Shown: piece after piece, positions 24,039 to 35,717 of the stretch
Layout of the letters: the number at the start of each line of letters is the position of its first letter
Numbering within the stretch: position 1 is the first letter of the stretch
Source: Siderastrea siderea
Lineage: Eukaryota; Cnidaria; Anthozoa; Scleractinia; Rhizangiidae
Direction of reading: 5' to 3'
Length of the DNA stretch: 64,000 nucleotides
NCBI GenBank assembly: GCA_964030785.1
Contig: OZ034970.1
Location: 2,301,911 to 2,365,910 of the forward strand
The notes under the pieces: model-generated
Told to the model about the DNA's origin: nothing
What the model saw: only the letters and a program-made list of their open reading frames with translations
Databases searched by the model: none
Program-made: the position numbers and the translations under genes

Positions 24039-25004
24039 TCATGTTCCACCTTCTTGCACATTGTGAACTCTTCCATGTCTTAATCTGCAAATTCCGAATA
24101 TTTTCTTATACTCTTCTCTGAAGTTCTTTTGTAGCAATCCGTAAATGAAAGGGTTTATGACTCCTGACAAGTTTCCCAGAATGAAATACATAAAGTAGAC
24201 TTGCCTTGGGAAGGAGACTTCTCCCCGGAAAGTGTCCACAAAATCTATGACGGCAAGCGGTGTCCAACAAGTCAAGAAGCCAATAACCGTGATAAATAGA
24301 ATTTTGGTGACCTTTATATCCCTGTGAGTAATTCTGCCAGATAAAGTAGACGAGTGAAGGTTATTTTGAGCCATTTGTTGATGACTTCGAAGTTTCTTGA
24401 AGATAAGAAAATAGCAGATACTGAGAGTGAATGCTGGCACACAAAGAAACAAAAAGATAATGAAATTTGGGAAAGAGATATCCTTCGCCTGAACACAAAA
24501 CGCCTTTCCGGGATGAAAGACATACCTTTTACCTGAAAGCAAATACGGTATTGGCTCAAAGCAAGCAAGACCGGGACATAGTGCTATCATGATTATTGTT
24601 TTGTTCTTGGTAAAAGTGCTTCGGTAGTGCGTCGTTCGCACTATTCGGTAGAACCTATTTAGTGCAGTCAAAGTTAATATCTGGAATGACGCGCAAGCAA
24701 GAGTAATAACGAAATAACCTTGTGCTTGACATGCATCGTGGCTGAATGGCCATCGACCAACGATGGTCGTTGCTATGGTTTGCGGGACACACATCAGTGG
24801 AAGAAGAATGTCAGAAACTGCCAGAGCTGCAACGAAGAAGTTAGGAATTGTTCGTAGCTGTGCATTTCTATAAACAGCCAGTAGAACACAGGAGTTACCA
24901 ATTATTGCGACGAAAAAAAGAAAAAAAGAGAAGAATGCTTCAAAAATGATCAGCACAGCTCCTCTGTCTTTCAGTTCCTTGCTTAGTTCCGTAATCATTT
25001 CCAT
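24039..25004 (-). CDS. GPCR1: rhodopsin-class seven-transmembrane receptor, type 1
   Basis: Intronless 321-residue receptor starting at the first ATG (25004); the frame is open a few codons further but only through a TTG. Seven hydrophobic segments. Class A marks: GN at residues 36-37 (TM1), LAVSD with Asp65 (TM2), GRWPF in the first extracellular loop, Cys92 and Cys170 (conserved disulfide pair), CWTP at 246-249 (TM6) and NPFIY at 284-288 (TM7). The TM3 DRY triplet is NRF (116-118). There is no lysine at the retinal position in TM7, so it is not an opsin. Melatonin/opsin-like family membership is possible, but the ligand is unknown. It lies in the same orientation as all other receptors in the cluster and is the block A partner of GPCR3. 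Confidence 0.9.
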   Translation of the reverse strand: MEMITELSKELKDRGAVLIIFEAFFSFFLFFVAIIGNSCVLLAVYRNAQLRTIPNFFVAALAVSDILLPLMCVPQTIATTIVGRWPFSHDACQAQGYFVITLACASFQILTLTALNRFYRIVRTTHYRSTFTKNKTIIMIALCPGLACFEPIPYLLSGKRYVFHPGKAFCVQAKDISFPNFIIFLFLCVPAFTLSICYFLIFKKLRSHQQMAQNNLHSSTLSGRITHRDIKVTKILFITVIGFLTCWTPLAVIDFVDTFRGEVSFPRQVYFMYFILGNLSGVINPFIYGLLQKNFREEYKKIFGICRLRHGRVHNVQEGGT

Positions 25005-25025
25005 TACGTGTCTTTCCCTGAGCAA

Positions 25026-27230
25026 CGAGAACTAACAGCAGGTCCCAGAGATTTCTCAAGGTTGTCCTTAAGTACGGACCGTACAAAAGCGCGGGCAAGA
25101 TCGACCTTGGCAGTTCTTATTCACTGAATAATGCTTTTAGCTAATTTAAGCAGTTCCATAATTAATCATCCTGTCAATTCCTTTTGTGGCAGTCAAGATC
25201 CACAAGCAACTAAAGACAAGAATTTAAACCCGCCGTGATAAAAGTATTTTTTTTATTTTCTTTTCTTTTTTCTTATTTTACCGGAAATCATCATAGAAGC
25301 AAAAACAGCAAGGTATACGATTTGTTGGGCTGGGTAAATGATCGAGTTCGAAGCGTTCATTCGACAGATGCTTTTAATTAACGGTGGGAATTGTTGAAGG
25401 GGGTAAAACCTCGTGTGGTTTTATTGTGTTCCACTCTTACGTCGACAATGGCATACTTTGTCAAGATATTTAATATACACAACCTGTTAATGAAAAATGC
25501 ATTGCAATTTTTTCATTGCATATGGGAATTTATTAAGAATAAACTTGGGAATATGCTAACGAATTACTTGGTCTTGAAGTTGAATTGGCCGGAAATACTT
25601 TTTTTAAACTTTTTTCAACTTTGACACTTATGTTATTTGCAGAAACATTTTTTGAACGAGTGTTTTTAAAACACCTTAGCTTCTTCGTTTGGGATGTATA
25701 ACTGATATTGATCGACTGACTGATTGGATAATTGACAGCATGATGGGAGACTCGATAAGCAAGGTCACGAAACTAGGTTCTACTATGACACACTAACAAA
25801 TAAAAACGGTTATTAAATGGTTTTGTTAAACGAATGGAGGTTGCCGTCATTAAGTTTAAAGTTGGTTTTTTGTTTTGAAAAACTACTTACGTCATGTACG
25901 ACTTTATGAAATGTTTCAATTCGTGACGTCTTACATAAGGTGAAATTACAATTGTTGTCTCCCGCCATCATGGATGTGAGCTTTTCACTCGATGAAATTG
26001 AAGAAAGAAACATTGAGGTGGCCACGCGGCAAGGACAAGATAACATCTCGGTGTGTACATGTACTAGGTTTTGTTTGTGTTTTGTTTGTTGTTGTTTTTT
26101 TCCTTACATTCCATCATGTGAAGCTCACAAACAATTCGGGGCTGAGCCTGCGCAGTACGGACTGGAAATCAACTTTAAACCTTAGTGTCAAGGAAATTTC
26201 AATGACGACCAGTTTTGAAATGAATAAAACAAGCGAAAATTTGAGACTTGTTGAGGTGTATTTATTTGCAGAATACGCGTATACTTTTCGTCTTTTTATT
26301 GATAAAAGATTACCCTGTTGCAAATAGACGCATTTATAAACTCCCCAAGCGATTACCCGTGCGATACGCCGATTGTTATTTAGCTTGTCGATTAAATGTT
26401 AAACATCATGGCGGAAAATGAAGCAAGCCACAGAAAATTATTTCCTTGTTGATCAACTTGGGTTCAAATGCTGTGGAGCGCAACTATCTATAAGCTAAAG
26501 AACACTTTTAGTGGTGAAGGTACCTGTAGCAAAAGGCGCTTTTTATAATTAAAAAACAAAAACAATAAGTTAAATGAAAATCTCACTTTTATTAAACCTC
26601 CATCTTTAATCTTGTGCTGAAAGGAGGAGATAGAACAGTTCGCTTAGAAAAAGTTTTCAACGTAAAGGCTGGCATGCACTAACCTGGAAACGCAGTGAAA
26701 GTAGTGGAACAACTCTCTTTTGTATAACGAACATCTACATCTAATGCGCTGAACGGCTGTCAGGTCAGCATCTCAACCGCCTAACTGCTAACGTCTACCC
26801 TAAATGCCAACTGGAGCCATCGAACTTCTGGATTCACGTCTTGCCGAAGACGGGAGCCGTATGTAATTCCTCAGCAACGCATACTCAGGCCGTCTAAACT
26901 CACACGTTAACTCCCAAAGAGCTTGTCCAAACTAAACGGTTTCACTTAATAGCCCGTATGTACAATGGTAGGGAGTTTCCCTGAAACTGCCTACCTGACT
27001 ACTACCTTTCAAATTCTACGTAACAATCCCCTGGAGTACTATGTAGAATTTGGAAACAATGTACACTAAATGTATTTTAAATGCATCGTTTTATACATCA
27101 ATTCCTTATTGCTTAATAGAATGATAGATTGTTTTAACTTCCAATCTGTGTCTGTTATTTTTCAGACGCTTTGAATTTTTTGTGGTGTGACAACTAAAGC
27201 AGTCGGCCTTTTACTATTTCTTGCAGATTC
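25026..27230. other. Intergenic DNA between GPCR1 and GPCR2
   Basis: Matches about 40500-42373 and 47420-49292, apart from the A-only insert at 25861-26173. The 26650-27180 part, just 3' of the type-2 receptor, is well kept in B and C. No exon seen apart from the small exon-like stretch inside the insert. Confidence 0.45.
25861..26173. mobile_element. Insertion unique to block A, flanked by TTTAAA direct repeats
   Basis: Block B reads GTCATTAAGTTTAAACCTTAG without interruption (about 41358-41378). Block A has about 313 extra bases between two TTTAAA copies (25855-25860, 26174-26179). The ends are GTTGGTTTTT and GAAATCAAC, only a short inverted match. Within it, 25971-26051 reads MDVSFSLDEIEERNIEVA followed by TRQGQDNIS and a GTGTGT that could be a donor. 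This resembles a captured first exon, but I do not recognise the peptide. Confidence 0.6.
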
Positions 27231-28170
27231 CTACATATTTCCAATTCTCCCATGTCCTTTACAGAAAAACATCTTGTATTCATCTCGGAAGCTCTTATTT
27301 AATACTCCGTATACAAACGGATTTATGACAGCTGACATGTTTCCCAGAAGGAGATACAGAACGTAGACTTGTCTGGGAAAAGTCACCTCCCCTCGAATCG
27401 CGTCCACAACATCTATTACAACAATTGGTGTCCAACACGCCAAGGATCCAATTACCGTGATGAAAAGAATCTTGGTGATTTTTATATCCCTGTGTGTAAT
27501 TTCGTCCGTGGAAGATGACTGCAGATTGCCTTGGGCAGTTCTTTGATGAATTTGAATTTTTCTGAATACAAGAAAATAGCAGATACTCAGAGCAAACGTT
27601 GGTACTCCGACGAAGGTAGAAACAAGCAAATTTGGAACAGAAATTTCGGTTGTTTGAGAGCAAAACATCTTTCCGGGATGAAAGACGTAGCGTCTGCCTG
27701 AAAATAAATAAGGCAATGGTTCCAAGAGGGCAAAGATGAAACAAAGTGCTATCATCCTTGTAGTTTTCGTCTTGGTAAAAATCCGTTTGTAGTGTGCTGT
27801 TCGCACAATCCGGTAAAATCGATTACTGGCAGTCAGCGCTAAAATCTGCAATGACGCACAGGCAAGGATTATAACAAACCTTGTGCTTGGCAAACATCTT
27901 GGTTGAATGGCCAGCGACCAAGAATCACCACCGTAATGGACTGTGGAGCACAAAGCAATGGGAGGAGGATGTCGGAAATTGCCAAAGATGCAATGAAGTA
28001 GTTGGGAATTGTTCGCAGCCGTGTATTTCTATAAACCACTGGAAGCACCCACGAGTTTCCAATTATTGCCACCGAAATAGTTAGCAGATAGAAGAAGGTT
28101 TCGCAAATAACCAGCCCTTCCCCTCTCTGTTTAAGTTCCTCGCCTAACGCCTTATAAATTTATTGATGTA
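27231..28170 (-). pseudogene. GPCR2: degenerate type-2 receptor (block A)
   Basis: Clearly homologous to GPCR4/GPCR6 along its length (TM1 GNSWVLPVVYRN, LAISD, GRWPFNQDVCQAQG, SNRFYRIV, CWTP, NPFVYG). It is broken in three places. The start ATG is ATA, followed within three codons by TAA (about 28159-28170). A 4-base deletion near 27884 shifts frame after CQAQG in TM3. CAG has become TAG 12 codons or so before the usual C-terminus (near 27231). The two open pieces are 27231-27953 and 27869-28072. Confidence 0.88.
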
Positions 28171-29281
28171 TTTTGCCAAAAGCAATGAAGACGGGGTGCG
28201 ACGGCGTTGAAAAGAAGTGATGAATACCGGATGAATACCTTTTCGTTCCAGCTAAGTAAATTTAGAAACCGAGGGGGTCAAAGAAGAATAGATTATTTAT
28301 CATGCTGCCAAAAATGTTCACACTGCCATGAATAAATTAACATTAAATTAGGAAATAGGTTGTTCAAGACTAATACGCGACTGATAGAAATATCGAACAT
28401 TTTTTAAATCTGAATTTGTTCAGAAGTGTAGGCAAAATAGTCTGAGCCAGAGCTTAACTAGTAGTACAAGCGAGTATACGAAGGCATTTTGCATATAATA
28501 TCCACCGGTTCAATATTGAAGAGATTCAGATGATGGGTGTTTTTTCTCTTTTATAAAACCAGCTGCCCTTGCCTTATTGTCACCAATGATTAGACAGAAT
28601 GTTCAGATAACCAAAATAAAATACAAAAATTTGATTAGCAAAAGGTAAGTCTCACAACGTATATTAAAGTAGGAGTAATGTATTTGAGAGAAGCTGAGAG
28701 AAAGACAAACGAAGATGAGAGAAAGACAAACTGAGCGAAAGATAAACAAGGGCTGAGATTTGCATTTAGTTAAGCTGAGATCTAATGAATTCTAGTAGTT
28801 AAGTTTATTTAAACAGGATAACAGCTAAACACAAAAACTAACATGATGGTTATAGAAAGCCAGAGAGAACCTTTCATGTCAATTTACGGACATACAATTT
28901 AATGACCCCGGTGCAGATCAAAAAGTAAATAAATGAATACAAAAAAAAAAAGATAGTAATAGAATAAAGAAATTCCACTATAAAAATGAAAATAGGAATG
29001 GACATTTGCCAAAAAATATAGTAATAATAAAATTAAAAATAATAAAAGTATTAAGGATTTTAAGTCTTATTACAGTTTGTTTTCATTTTACAGACAATCA
29101 CTTGATAGCTTCTTCTTGGTATTTTAGGAGCACCGAGTTTACGAGAGTAGGTTTAATAAGTGCAATTTGACCCAAAAATACAGAAATTCCCATGGCATGG
29201 ACCCTTTCATTAACTAATTAATTAACTGAAACTACAGTCATATTTGCCTATATAACGTTCTTCAGTCTAGGGCTCCTGCTG

Positions 29282-29365
<84 letters not shown>

Positions 29366-31058
29366 CTTTGCTCCTTTTTTAACTTGTAGATTAAACTTAT
29401 GTACAATTGGAGGAATTTTTTTTTTAATTTTTGTAAAAATCAGTTGATGGATCGCTGTTCCGGAGCTATGGTCTGATTAATAACTTGAGGTAAAGGCATT
29501 TTTCAACAAAAGCTCTCGTTTTCCACATTTATCGGTGACAAAAGAATGGGATGATAAACAAACAAACAAAACAGTCTTTCGTATACTGCTAAGTTAGGGG
29601 TTAAGAGGTGTCCGGAGGTTTCCAGAAGTTTCCAAGTATTTAGTTGCGAGTAGTAAAATGACACAAAATTCTTAATCATGGCTAATATGTTTATGCTTAA
29701 GGTGACCTGCACGAGTGGTGATAAAATATACCTTCTAACTTTTGAAATGCTTTTAAGCATGTAAGGTTAGCGTAAACGTGTCCCCGAAATATAACCGATA
29801 GGCGATGCTGCTGCCTGCAAACGTAACTGACGCCGTTTCCGTGAACGCCTTTCACCGTTTGAAATTAAAAGCAGTCATGAGAATTGCATGTATTGCAACT
29901 AGACAGCTATTTTGACCAATATAAGAATATTTGTTCGACTGTATAAAAGTAGCTGATCTGCTACCACAATCACCAGCCGGATAGAGCCATAATTCAAGCT
30001 ACAGAAATAAAATGTCGGAAAATAATTTTAATGGGGGATACGAAGCATTTTTGTGTCGAAACAGGTACTTACTCTTACAAGTATGTTATAACCAAACGTT
30101 GTTCGCTAACTTGCTAAAAAGAAGTCATGGTATATGTGAACACTTATAGCGAACTTAAAAAAGGACATTCTCAAACGAGAACAAAGGCTCGAATTTTCAT
30201 TAATAGATGTAATTCTAAAGAGTCTTCATGTAACAGAAACGTGTGTATGTAGAAAGCAGGTGTGACTTGTGGGTTGATACCTAGAACAGAAGTAAGCTTT
30301 TAGGTTAATGCAAATTCTTATTAGTCGCAGTATGAAGAATAAAAATGCTGTATATCCGCTCTATCGGAGACCCGATAAATACAAATTCGATGTTCTCTCT
30401 AACTGGAGATCGATTTCATATTCTAAGTTTGGCTACCTCGAATTAATTCGATGTTATCTAATTTCCTGCTACCATAAGAAATGATGGATTTTCTTTGGCC
30501 TTACTGAAACTGAACTAATTGCTGCATTCGTAAATCCTTGAAACGATCGGACAATGGTTAACGATTTCTATCTACTATTTCTGGCCGGAGGTAGTTGCAA
30601 GTAAAAAAAGGTTGCTATATTCACACTTAAAATGAAATCGACTTGTAATGGAACAGAGCAGGTGGCATATTTATCTTCACACCAACTAACGGTTGTGATG
30701 TACGGAGCAAATGCCGCATAGGTTATACGGTCAAATTAAACTTTCTTTTATTTCTTGCGTAAATTCAGTCCTTGCATGGGTGAAAGTACGCTTTGTGTTT
30801 TTTCCTATTTCGCCAAAAATCCTTTGCTGGCCTTTGACATACATTTTATATAAAAAAGAAAGAGAAAAAAAGAATAAGCGATGTTTTAAGTCCGTGCGGT
30901 TAGAATCCCACTTATCCTCAAACTTTGATCGATTGTACTATTTCCACAGAGTTTCGTGCTATTTAATTTCAAGCAGTTATGCGTGGTTACTACGTCCTAT
31001 TCTATTCTCTTTAGACCCTGGGGGATGGGTACTCCCTATAGCAGGCTACACGATGGGT
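28171..31058. other. Intergenic DNA downstream of block A receptors
   Basis: Sequence homologous to 43391-45880 and in part to 54557-55860. Contains the (TG)n tract. A 123-codon frame at 30711-31082 ends in DPGGWVLPIAGYTMG, which looks like translated dispersed repeat, not a gene. Confidence 0.4.
29285..29362. repeat. (TG)n microsatellite, about 78 bases
   Basis: Uninterrupted TG tract. The homologous place in the GPCR7 unit (about 55660) lacks it. Confidence 0.97.
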
Positions 31059-31059
31059 G

Positions 31060-31455
31060 CCATTAGATTTCTGTTTTACTGACAGAAATCTAATGTTAGC
31101 AGTGATGTCTGACATTAGATTTCTGTCAGTAAAACAGAAATCTAATGTTAGCAGTGATGTCTGACTTTAAGATTTCTGTTTTACTGACATTACTGCTAAC
31201 ATTAGATTTCTGTTTTACTGACAGAAATCTAATGTTAGCAGTGATGTCTGACATTAGATTTCTGTCAGTAAAACAGAAATCTAATGTTAGCAGTAATGTC
31301 AGTAAAACAGAAATCTTAAAGTCAGACATCACTGCTAACATTAGATTTCTGTTTTACTGACAGAAATCTAATGTCAGTCATCACTGCTAACATTAGATTT
31401 CTGTCAGTAAAACAGAAATCTAATGTTAGCAGTGATGTCTGACTTTAAGATTTTT
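31060..31455. repeat. Array of interleaved palindromes at the A/B junction
   Basis: About 390 bases built from ATTAGATTTCTG arms facing CAGAAATCTAAT across a 9-base spacer (TTTTACTGA or its complement), joined by TTAGCAGTGATGTCTGAC linkers in both orientations. The array reads nearly the same on both strands, giving mirror-image 71-codon frames at 31126-31341 (-) and 31145-31360 (+) that are not genes. Confidence 0.92.
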
Positions 31456-31499
31456 GTAACGCTCCCACATGAACACAGAAAAAACGAACATTGAAATAA

Positions 31500-31663
31500 C
31501 ACCAATTATTTCACATCTTTTTTCCCTGGAATATTACGTAGAAATTGGAAACAGCGTAAATGCACTGTTTTATACAATAAATCGTTATTTGATAGTATGT
31601 TACATTCAGCAATAATTGTTTTTAACGTAAAATTGCGTTAAACCCTGGCGTCTGTTATTTTTC
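31500..31663. repeat. Detached copy of the type-2 receptor 3' flank
   Basis: CCCTGGAATATTACGTAGAA and the following sequence match 53416-53520, immediately 3' of GPCR7, with scattered changes. At about 31664 it switches to the RTK last intron (TTATTGTCTGTTTTAG). This is a direct view of a duplication breakpoint. Confidence 0.75.
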
Positions 31664-31680
31664 ATTATTGTCTGTTTTAG

Positions 31681-32158
31681 CTACCAGTTGATGACAGAAT
31701 GTTGGATGGAAGCTCCAGACGAAAGACCAAACTTCACCCAGATACGAGAAAGACTGGAGGAGATGATGCAGAAGGACAACCCTTACTTGGACTTCAGCGT
31801 ATTGGATGAAACAAGGGATTACTACAACGTACCTTCCTTTAACAGTCTCATGGATGAAACTACTGACGATGAAATATTAGACAAAGAAGACACCGAACTT
31901 TTAGAGAAACAAAGTGATGATCATAATTCAGAAGAAGAGAAAAAGGCGCAGGACTCTAACAGGAAAGACCTTGCTGTAGAATCAGAAGGCTTTAAGGGCC
32001 TTGATAAGGATTGTGATAATTTCGAAGTTCACTCTTTTGGGTTTAATAACAATAAGTTTGATGGCAAAGATTTTCGCGATCTGAAGGACATTAAGGTAAA
32101 CCTTGAGGCCATTGAAATGTCCTTGTACAGGCCTGGAAACCGGGAAGTTGTTCTTTAG
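31681..32158 (+). CDS. Orphan duplicate of the receptor-kinase terminal exon
   Basis: Begins after an intact TCTGTTTTAG acceptor and stays open to TAG at 32158. Compared with 15129-15576 it has a 30-base in-frame difference (adds KGLDKDCDN-like residues before FEVHSFGF). It has only a few other changes: Glu to Asp in the DEE run, His to Arg in DFHDLK, and Gly to Glu near the C-terminus. The YYNV motif is kept. No other kinase exons precede it in block B. It could be a relic, or an alternative last exon spliced from the donor at 14447 about 17 kb upstream. AATAAA is conserved at 32633-32638. Confidence 0.7.
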
Positions 32159-34658
32159 CATTCAGGGGAAGAATGGGTAAAAACCCAGTCGAGGAAACAA
32201 AGAACTTCTGTAAAGGTAGTACTTGACCAAAGGCGACATTTCATTTATGGAAACTAACAGCATACTTTTAAGCTTTAATGGTGTGATTTACGTGATTTAC
32301 GTAACAGTCTCTCTCATTTATTTTTAAACTACAAATTAATCGAGCGTTATGTTGCCTAATAAAATGCGTTATGAATCGCAGGTTTGTGTATTACCTATAG
32401 CAATCGACATACTGTATAAAAGTTGTTCATATTGAATATGTAACCGATGATATCCCGTTTGGAAGAAGCATCAGTTTTGCCCCAGTAAACTTCATTTTAT
32501 TATCGTACTGTAAAATATAAGCTGGAAGATTAGTTAATAGCTAAATGCGTAAGACGCTGTAATATAAAAACAAACCATTGTACTCATTTTCGTGCCACTT
32601 TTTCTTTTATTGTTTCTTATTTTTACCTATTGAATAAAAGCTTAGACAAGAAATAATTATTTCATTGGACTGGTAAATTATCAAGCCACTTATAGAAATG
32701 ATATGTGGAAGATGCTTTTCTTTTTTAACAAAGAATGCTCAGAGGAGAATATTCTATTCAGTTTTTGTCCTCTCTACTGCAAAAGCCAACGTCATTCCTC
32801 AATGCTGATTAACAGGTGTCATTACTATCCATATTCAACCTGGAGAAAAGCAGCGGAAATTCTGTCATTTCCTGATCGCCATCTTATTTGTGTGATATCC
32901 CTCAAAATACCGAGATTGACAGTAAATTATCTCTGCAGAAATTGAGATCTCTGTATTCCTTTACCGTCATGTAACTTAATCACAATTACATGTTGCCTTC
33001 CTCTTGTTTTCGGAATCATACTGCTACGCCACCAAAGAAGCTGGACCCAGTTGTTGAAAAAGCTTTCAACGCTAACCCTGGATTAAAACTAAACCGAGGT
33101 TCCTGCTTGCCTTGTTGAAAAGAGTATTCACGGCTAATTTTACGTGGCTCCCTTGAAGGCAACAAAAGTAGAAAGTGTATGGCAATCATTATTTACAGGA
33201 ATCTTCATCGCTTGGTTGCATGTAAGTCTGGCTTGAAAATTGTGACTAAGTCCTGGGTTAGCTTATTAGATAGATAGTAAGACTGGTTTGGAAATTGTGA
33301 CTAAGAGTGGCTTGTAAATTGTAACTAAATCATGGGTTAGCTTATTCCTGCTTTTAACAACCAAGCCCTGAGCTATAAAGGCCTCCCGTCTGTCTCAACA
33401 ATCTCATTTTAACACTCTCTACCATGTCATAGAATAAAGCTAACATGTCTTCAAACATTCTGTTAAACCCTCTTCGATAGGGACCTCTCACATTAATGCA
33501 ATTATATTGACATAACAGTATGACAGTAATTTGGATTTTATTAGTTATGTAACAGGAAAAATGCTTATTGCAAACCATCAGGTTTAGTACCTGTTTTAGA
33601 AGTTAGCTTCAACTTTTCTACCATTCAGGGGCGTGGTCGGCCGGAAATTGTCACACTCTGACCCTTGCTTGGACGTCAGCTTCTTGAAAGCCAAAAGCTG
33701 CCGCCAAAAAGACAGATAGGAATGTATCAACTTTTTTTATAGTTTTGGGTTTTTATCCCTCTAGTAACTTCCCTAGAGGGAAAAATAGACTCCTGGCGTT
33801 TAACAATTGAAATGATCGCTGTTTATAAACGCTTAATACTTTTCTGGTGGTATAGTTTGACGTACGTTCAGGATTCCATCGTTTTCTCCAGCCAAACAAA
33901 AAAAAAAAAAACAAAACAAAACAAAACAAAGGGTTGAAAGCAAAACAAAAAAGCAAAGACAGCAAATTCATCCCAGTTTTAGACCAAAAATTGGTTGCAC
34001 TGTGGTTCACGTTTTTCCATGGATTAGTAGTAAAGCTATAGATTTGACCTTAATTAAAGGAGAATCAAATGTCTGATGCAACAAGACAAAAGCTCAAAGT
34101 AAGATCATTGAAATGATGCATACAGCTAGAAACCATTGAATGTGCTTTTCTGAGTACTTTTTATGCTGTATACGATATTTTAAAGTTCTCTTTCTGTGCA
34201 CAAAAATCCGAAAATGTGACCATTCATTTATGAATGTATTGAGCAATATGTTGTTGTGTTGCTTTTTGTTGCACTTTACACTGTGGTTCCAATATCGCAG
34301 ACATTAGGCACCTTAAGATTAAGGTTTTTCTTAACCGCAAACCTCGACTCAGTGTCACGTGACGTTATGCTTGCCGTCAGGTTTGCCGTTTGCGGTTCGC
34401 ATTTCAACGTGAAGGGGCCTGTCTAGAAGTACGTGACTTCCCGCAGAGTTTTTTGGCAACCTAATCATCAAAAACTCGCGTTGAGCCCCCATTACTTTTC
34501 CTTTTTACCTTAACGACTTCACTTTTGTTTTTTCGGACTCCACAACAAAATAAGTGGCAAATTTCAACATGTAATTCAGGTGGTGCGAGTTGGGAGAAAA
34601 ACAAACATGGTGCCGTTCTTGACAAGTGTTCAACATGTTCAAAAGGACAACTCTTCTT
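32159..34658. other. Intergenic DNA, copy of RTK 3' flank
   Basis: Aligns with 15577-18568 without the A-only insertion. No exons seen. Confidence 0.45.
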
Positions 34659-35679
34659 TCACAATGTAAATGAATGTTGCCTCCGTTTCGTTGGCCAAGT
34701 CCTAATTTGTATGGCATCTGCCTGTGCAAAGAAGTCGCTGACCTGAAAAATCCCACTAGTTCAACGGCTGATTAGGAGAAGATAGTAGAGACGCCAAGTA
34801 GAGAATTCAGCACTTTAAATAAGTGGTGGAAGTCGAGGGATGAGAATGCAGACTGAGAGATATTTGAGACGTCGTCAGGATGATAAAGGTAAGATCTCTC
34901 AAAAAGTGAGTTTTTAAAGCCCATTTTGCTCTTCACAGTTTCAAAGTTGGAATGTCTATTCTCCGTTAGTTTATTTAGGCCAATCTTTTTCTTTCTGTTC
35001 TTGTAAGATATTTAATTCACCAAGAAGGCTATTGCCTAGCCTCCGTCACGATTTGTTTTGCTTGATTTCCCATCATCAATGGATCCGACTCTTAACTGGG
35101 CTAAAACGTATACCACAAACGTCCAACGTCGTTAAACTTCAAACCGCGGTTTACTTTGCTCTAAAGGTCTCTATTGAATGCAAACCAAAAGCGTGATATT
35201 TCAAACGAAACCATTCCAGTAGTGCATTCCAGTTATGATGTACGTTTTGCATCGTCGGAGTTTTTTTCGCATTTGTAACATGAAAGTCTTAAAAGTTAGG
35301 GGCTAATTACCTGCTTTTTTATAACCATTGCTGGATTCTTCATCACAAACCATCGCACAGATTGATAGCAGGGAGGGGTGGTTAGGGAGCCTCTATACGT
35401 GTAGAAAGGTGCATGATCTTTGGCAAGGTCGGGAACAAGGTCAGCCAAAGTCACATTGTCGGCTGGTGCATAAACGGGAATGCTTGATCCTTTAATTTAG
35501 AAATGTTCAAATATCAACGAACTTTAGCAAGGAACGCAACAAAAGGCAAGTTGAATTATATTTCTGTATTATGAGAAAAAGTCTTGATAGATCAGACAAA
35601 AATGACTAATATTTCAGAACTGTACCGGCGTCTAATACATGCAGTGCATATCAAAAGTAATACATGAACGTGAGCCAGC

Positions 35680-35717
<38 letters not shown>

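Larger units (their letters stand above)
15108..31058. repeat. Segmental duplication block A
   Basis: From the RTK last intron (ATTGTCTGTTTTAG) to about GATGGGTGCC at 31058, this block matches 31664-about 45880 in order and orientation: RTK terminal exon, carbonic-anhydrase-related gene, type-1 GPCR, type-2 GPCR and downstream flank. Identity is high but punctuated by indels. By eye, coding parts differ by a few percent or less and flanks by more. Insertions unique to A are at about 16446-16936, 22180-22471 and 25861-26173. Confidence 0.85.

Noticed and set aside
24314..24568. Secondary frames inside the receptor genes (84- and 149-codon, repeated in each copy)
   Set aside because: Alternate-frame shadows of the receptor coding sequence.
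30711..31082. 123-codon hydrophobic frame
   Set aside because: Ends in a repeat-derived PGGWVLP segment and the palindrome array; the block B counterpart is not open.
31126..31360. Two 71-codon proteins of almost the same sequence on opposite strands
   Set aside because: Consequence of the palindromic array; no gene structure.
31060..31455. CRISPR array
   Set aside because: Eukaryotic context, repeats alternate in orientation and there are no unique spacers.
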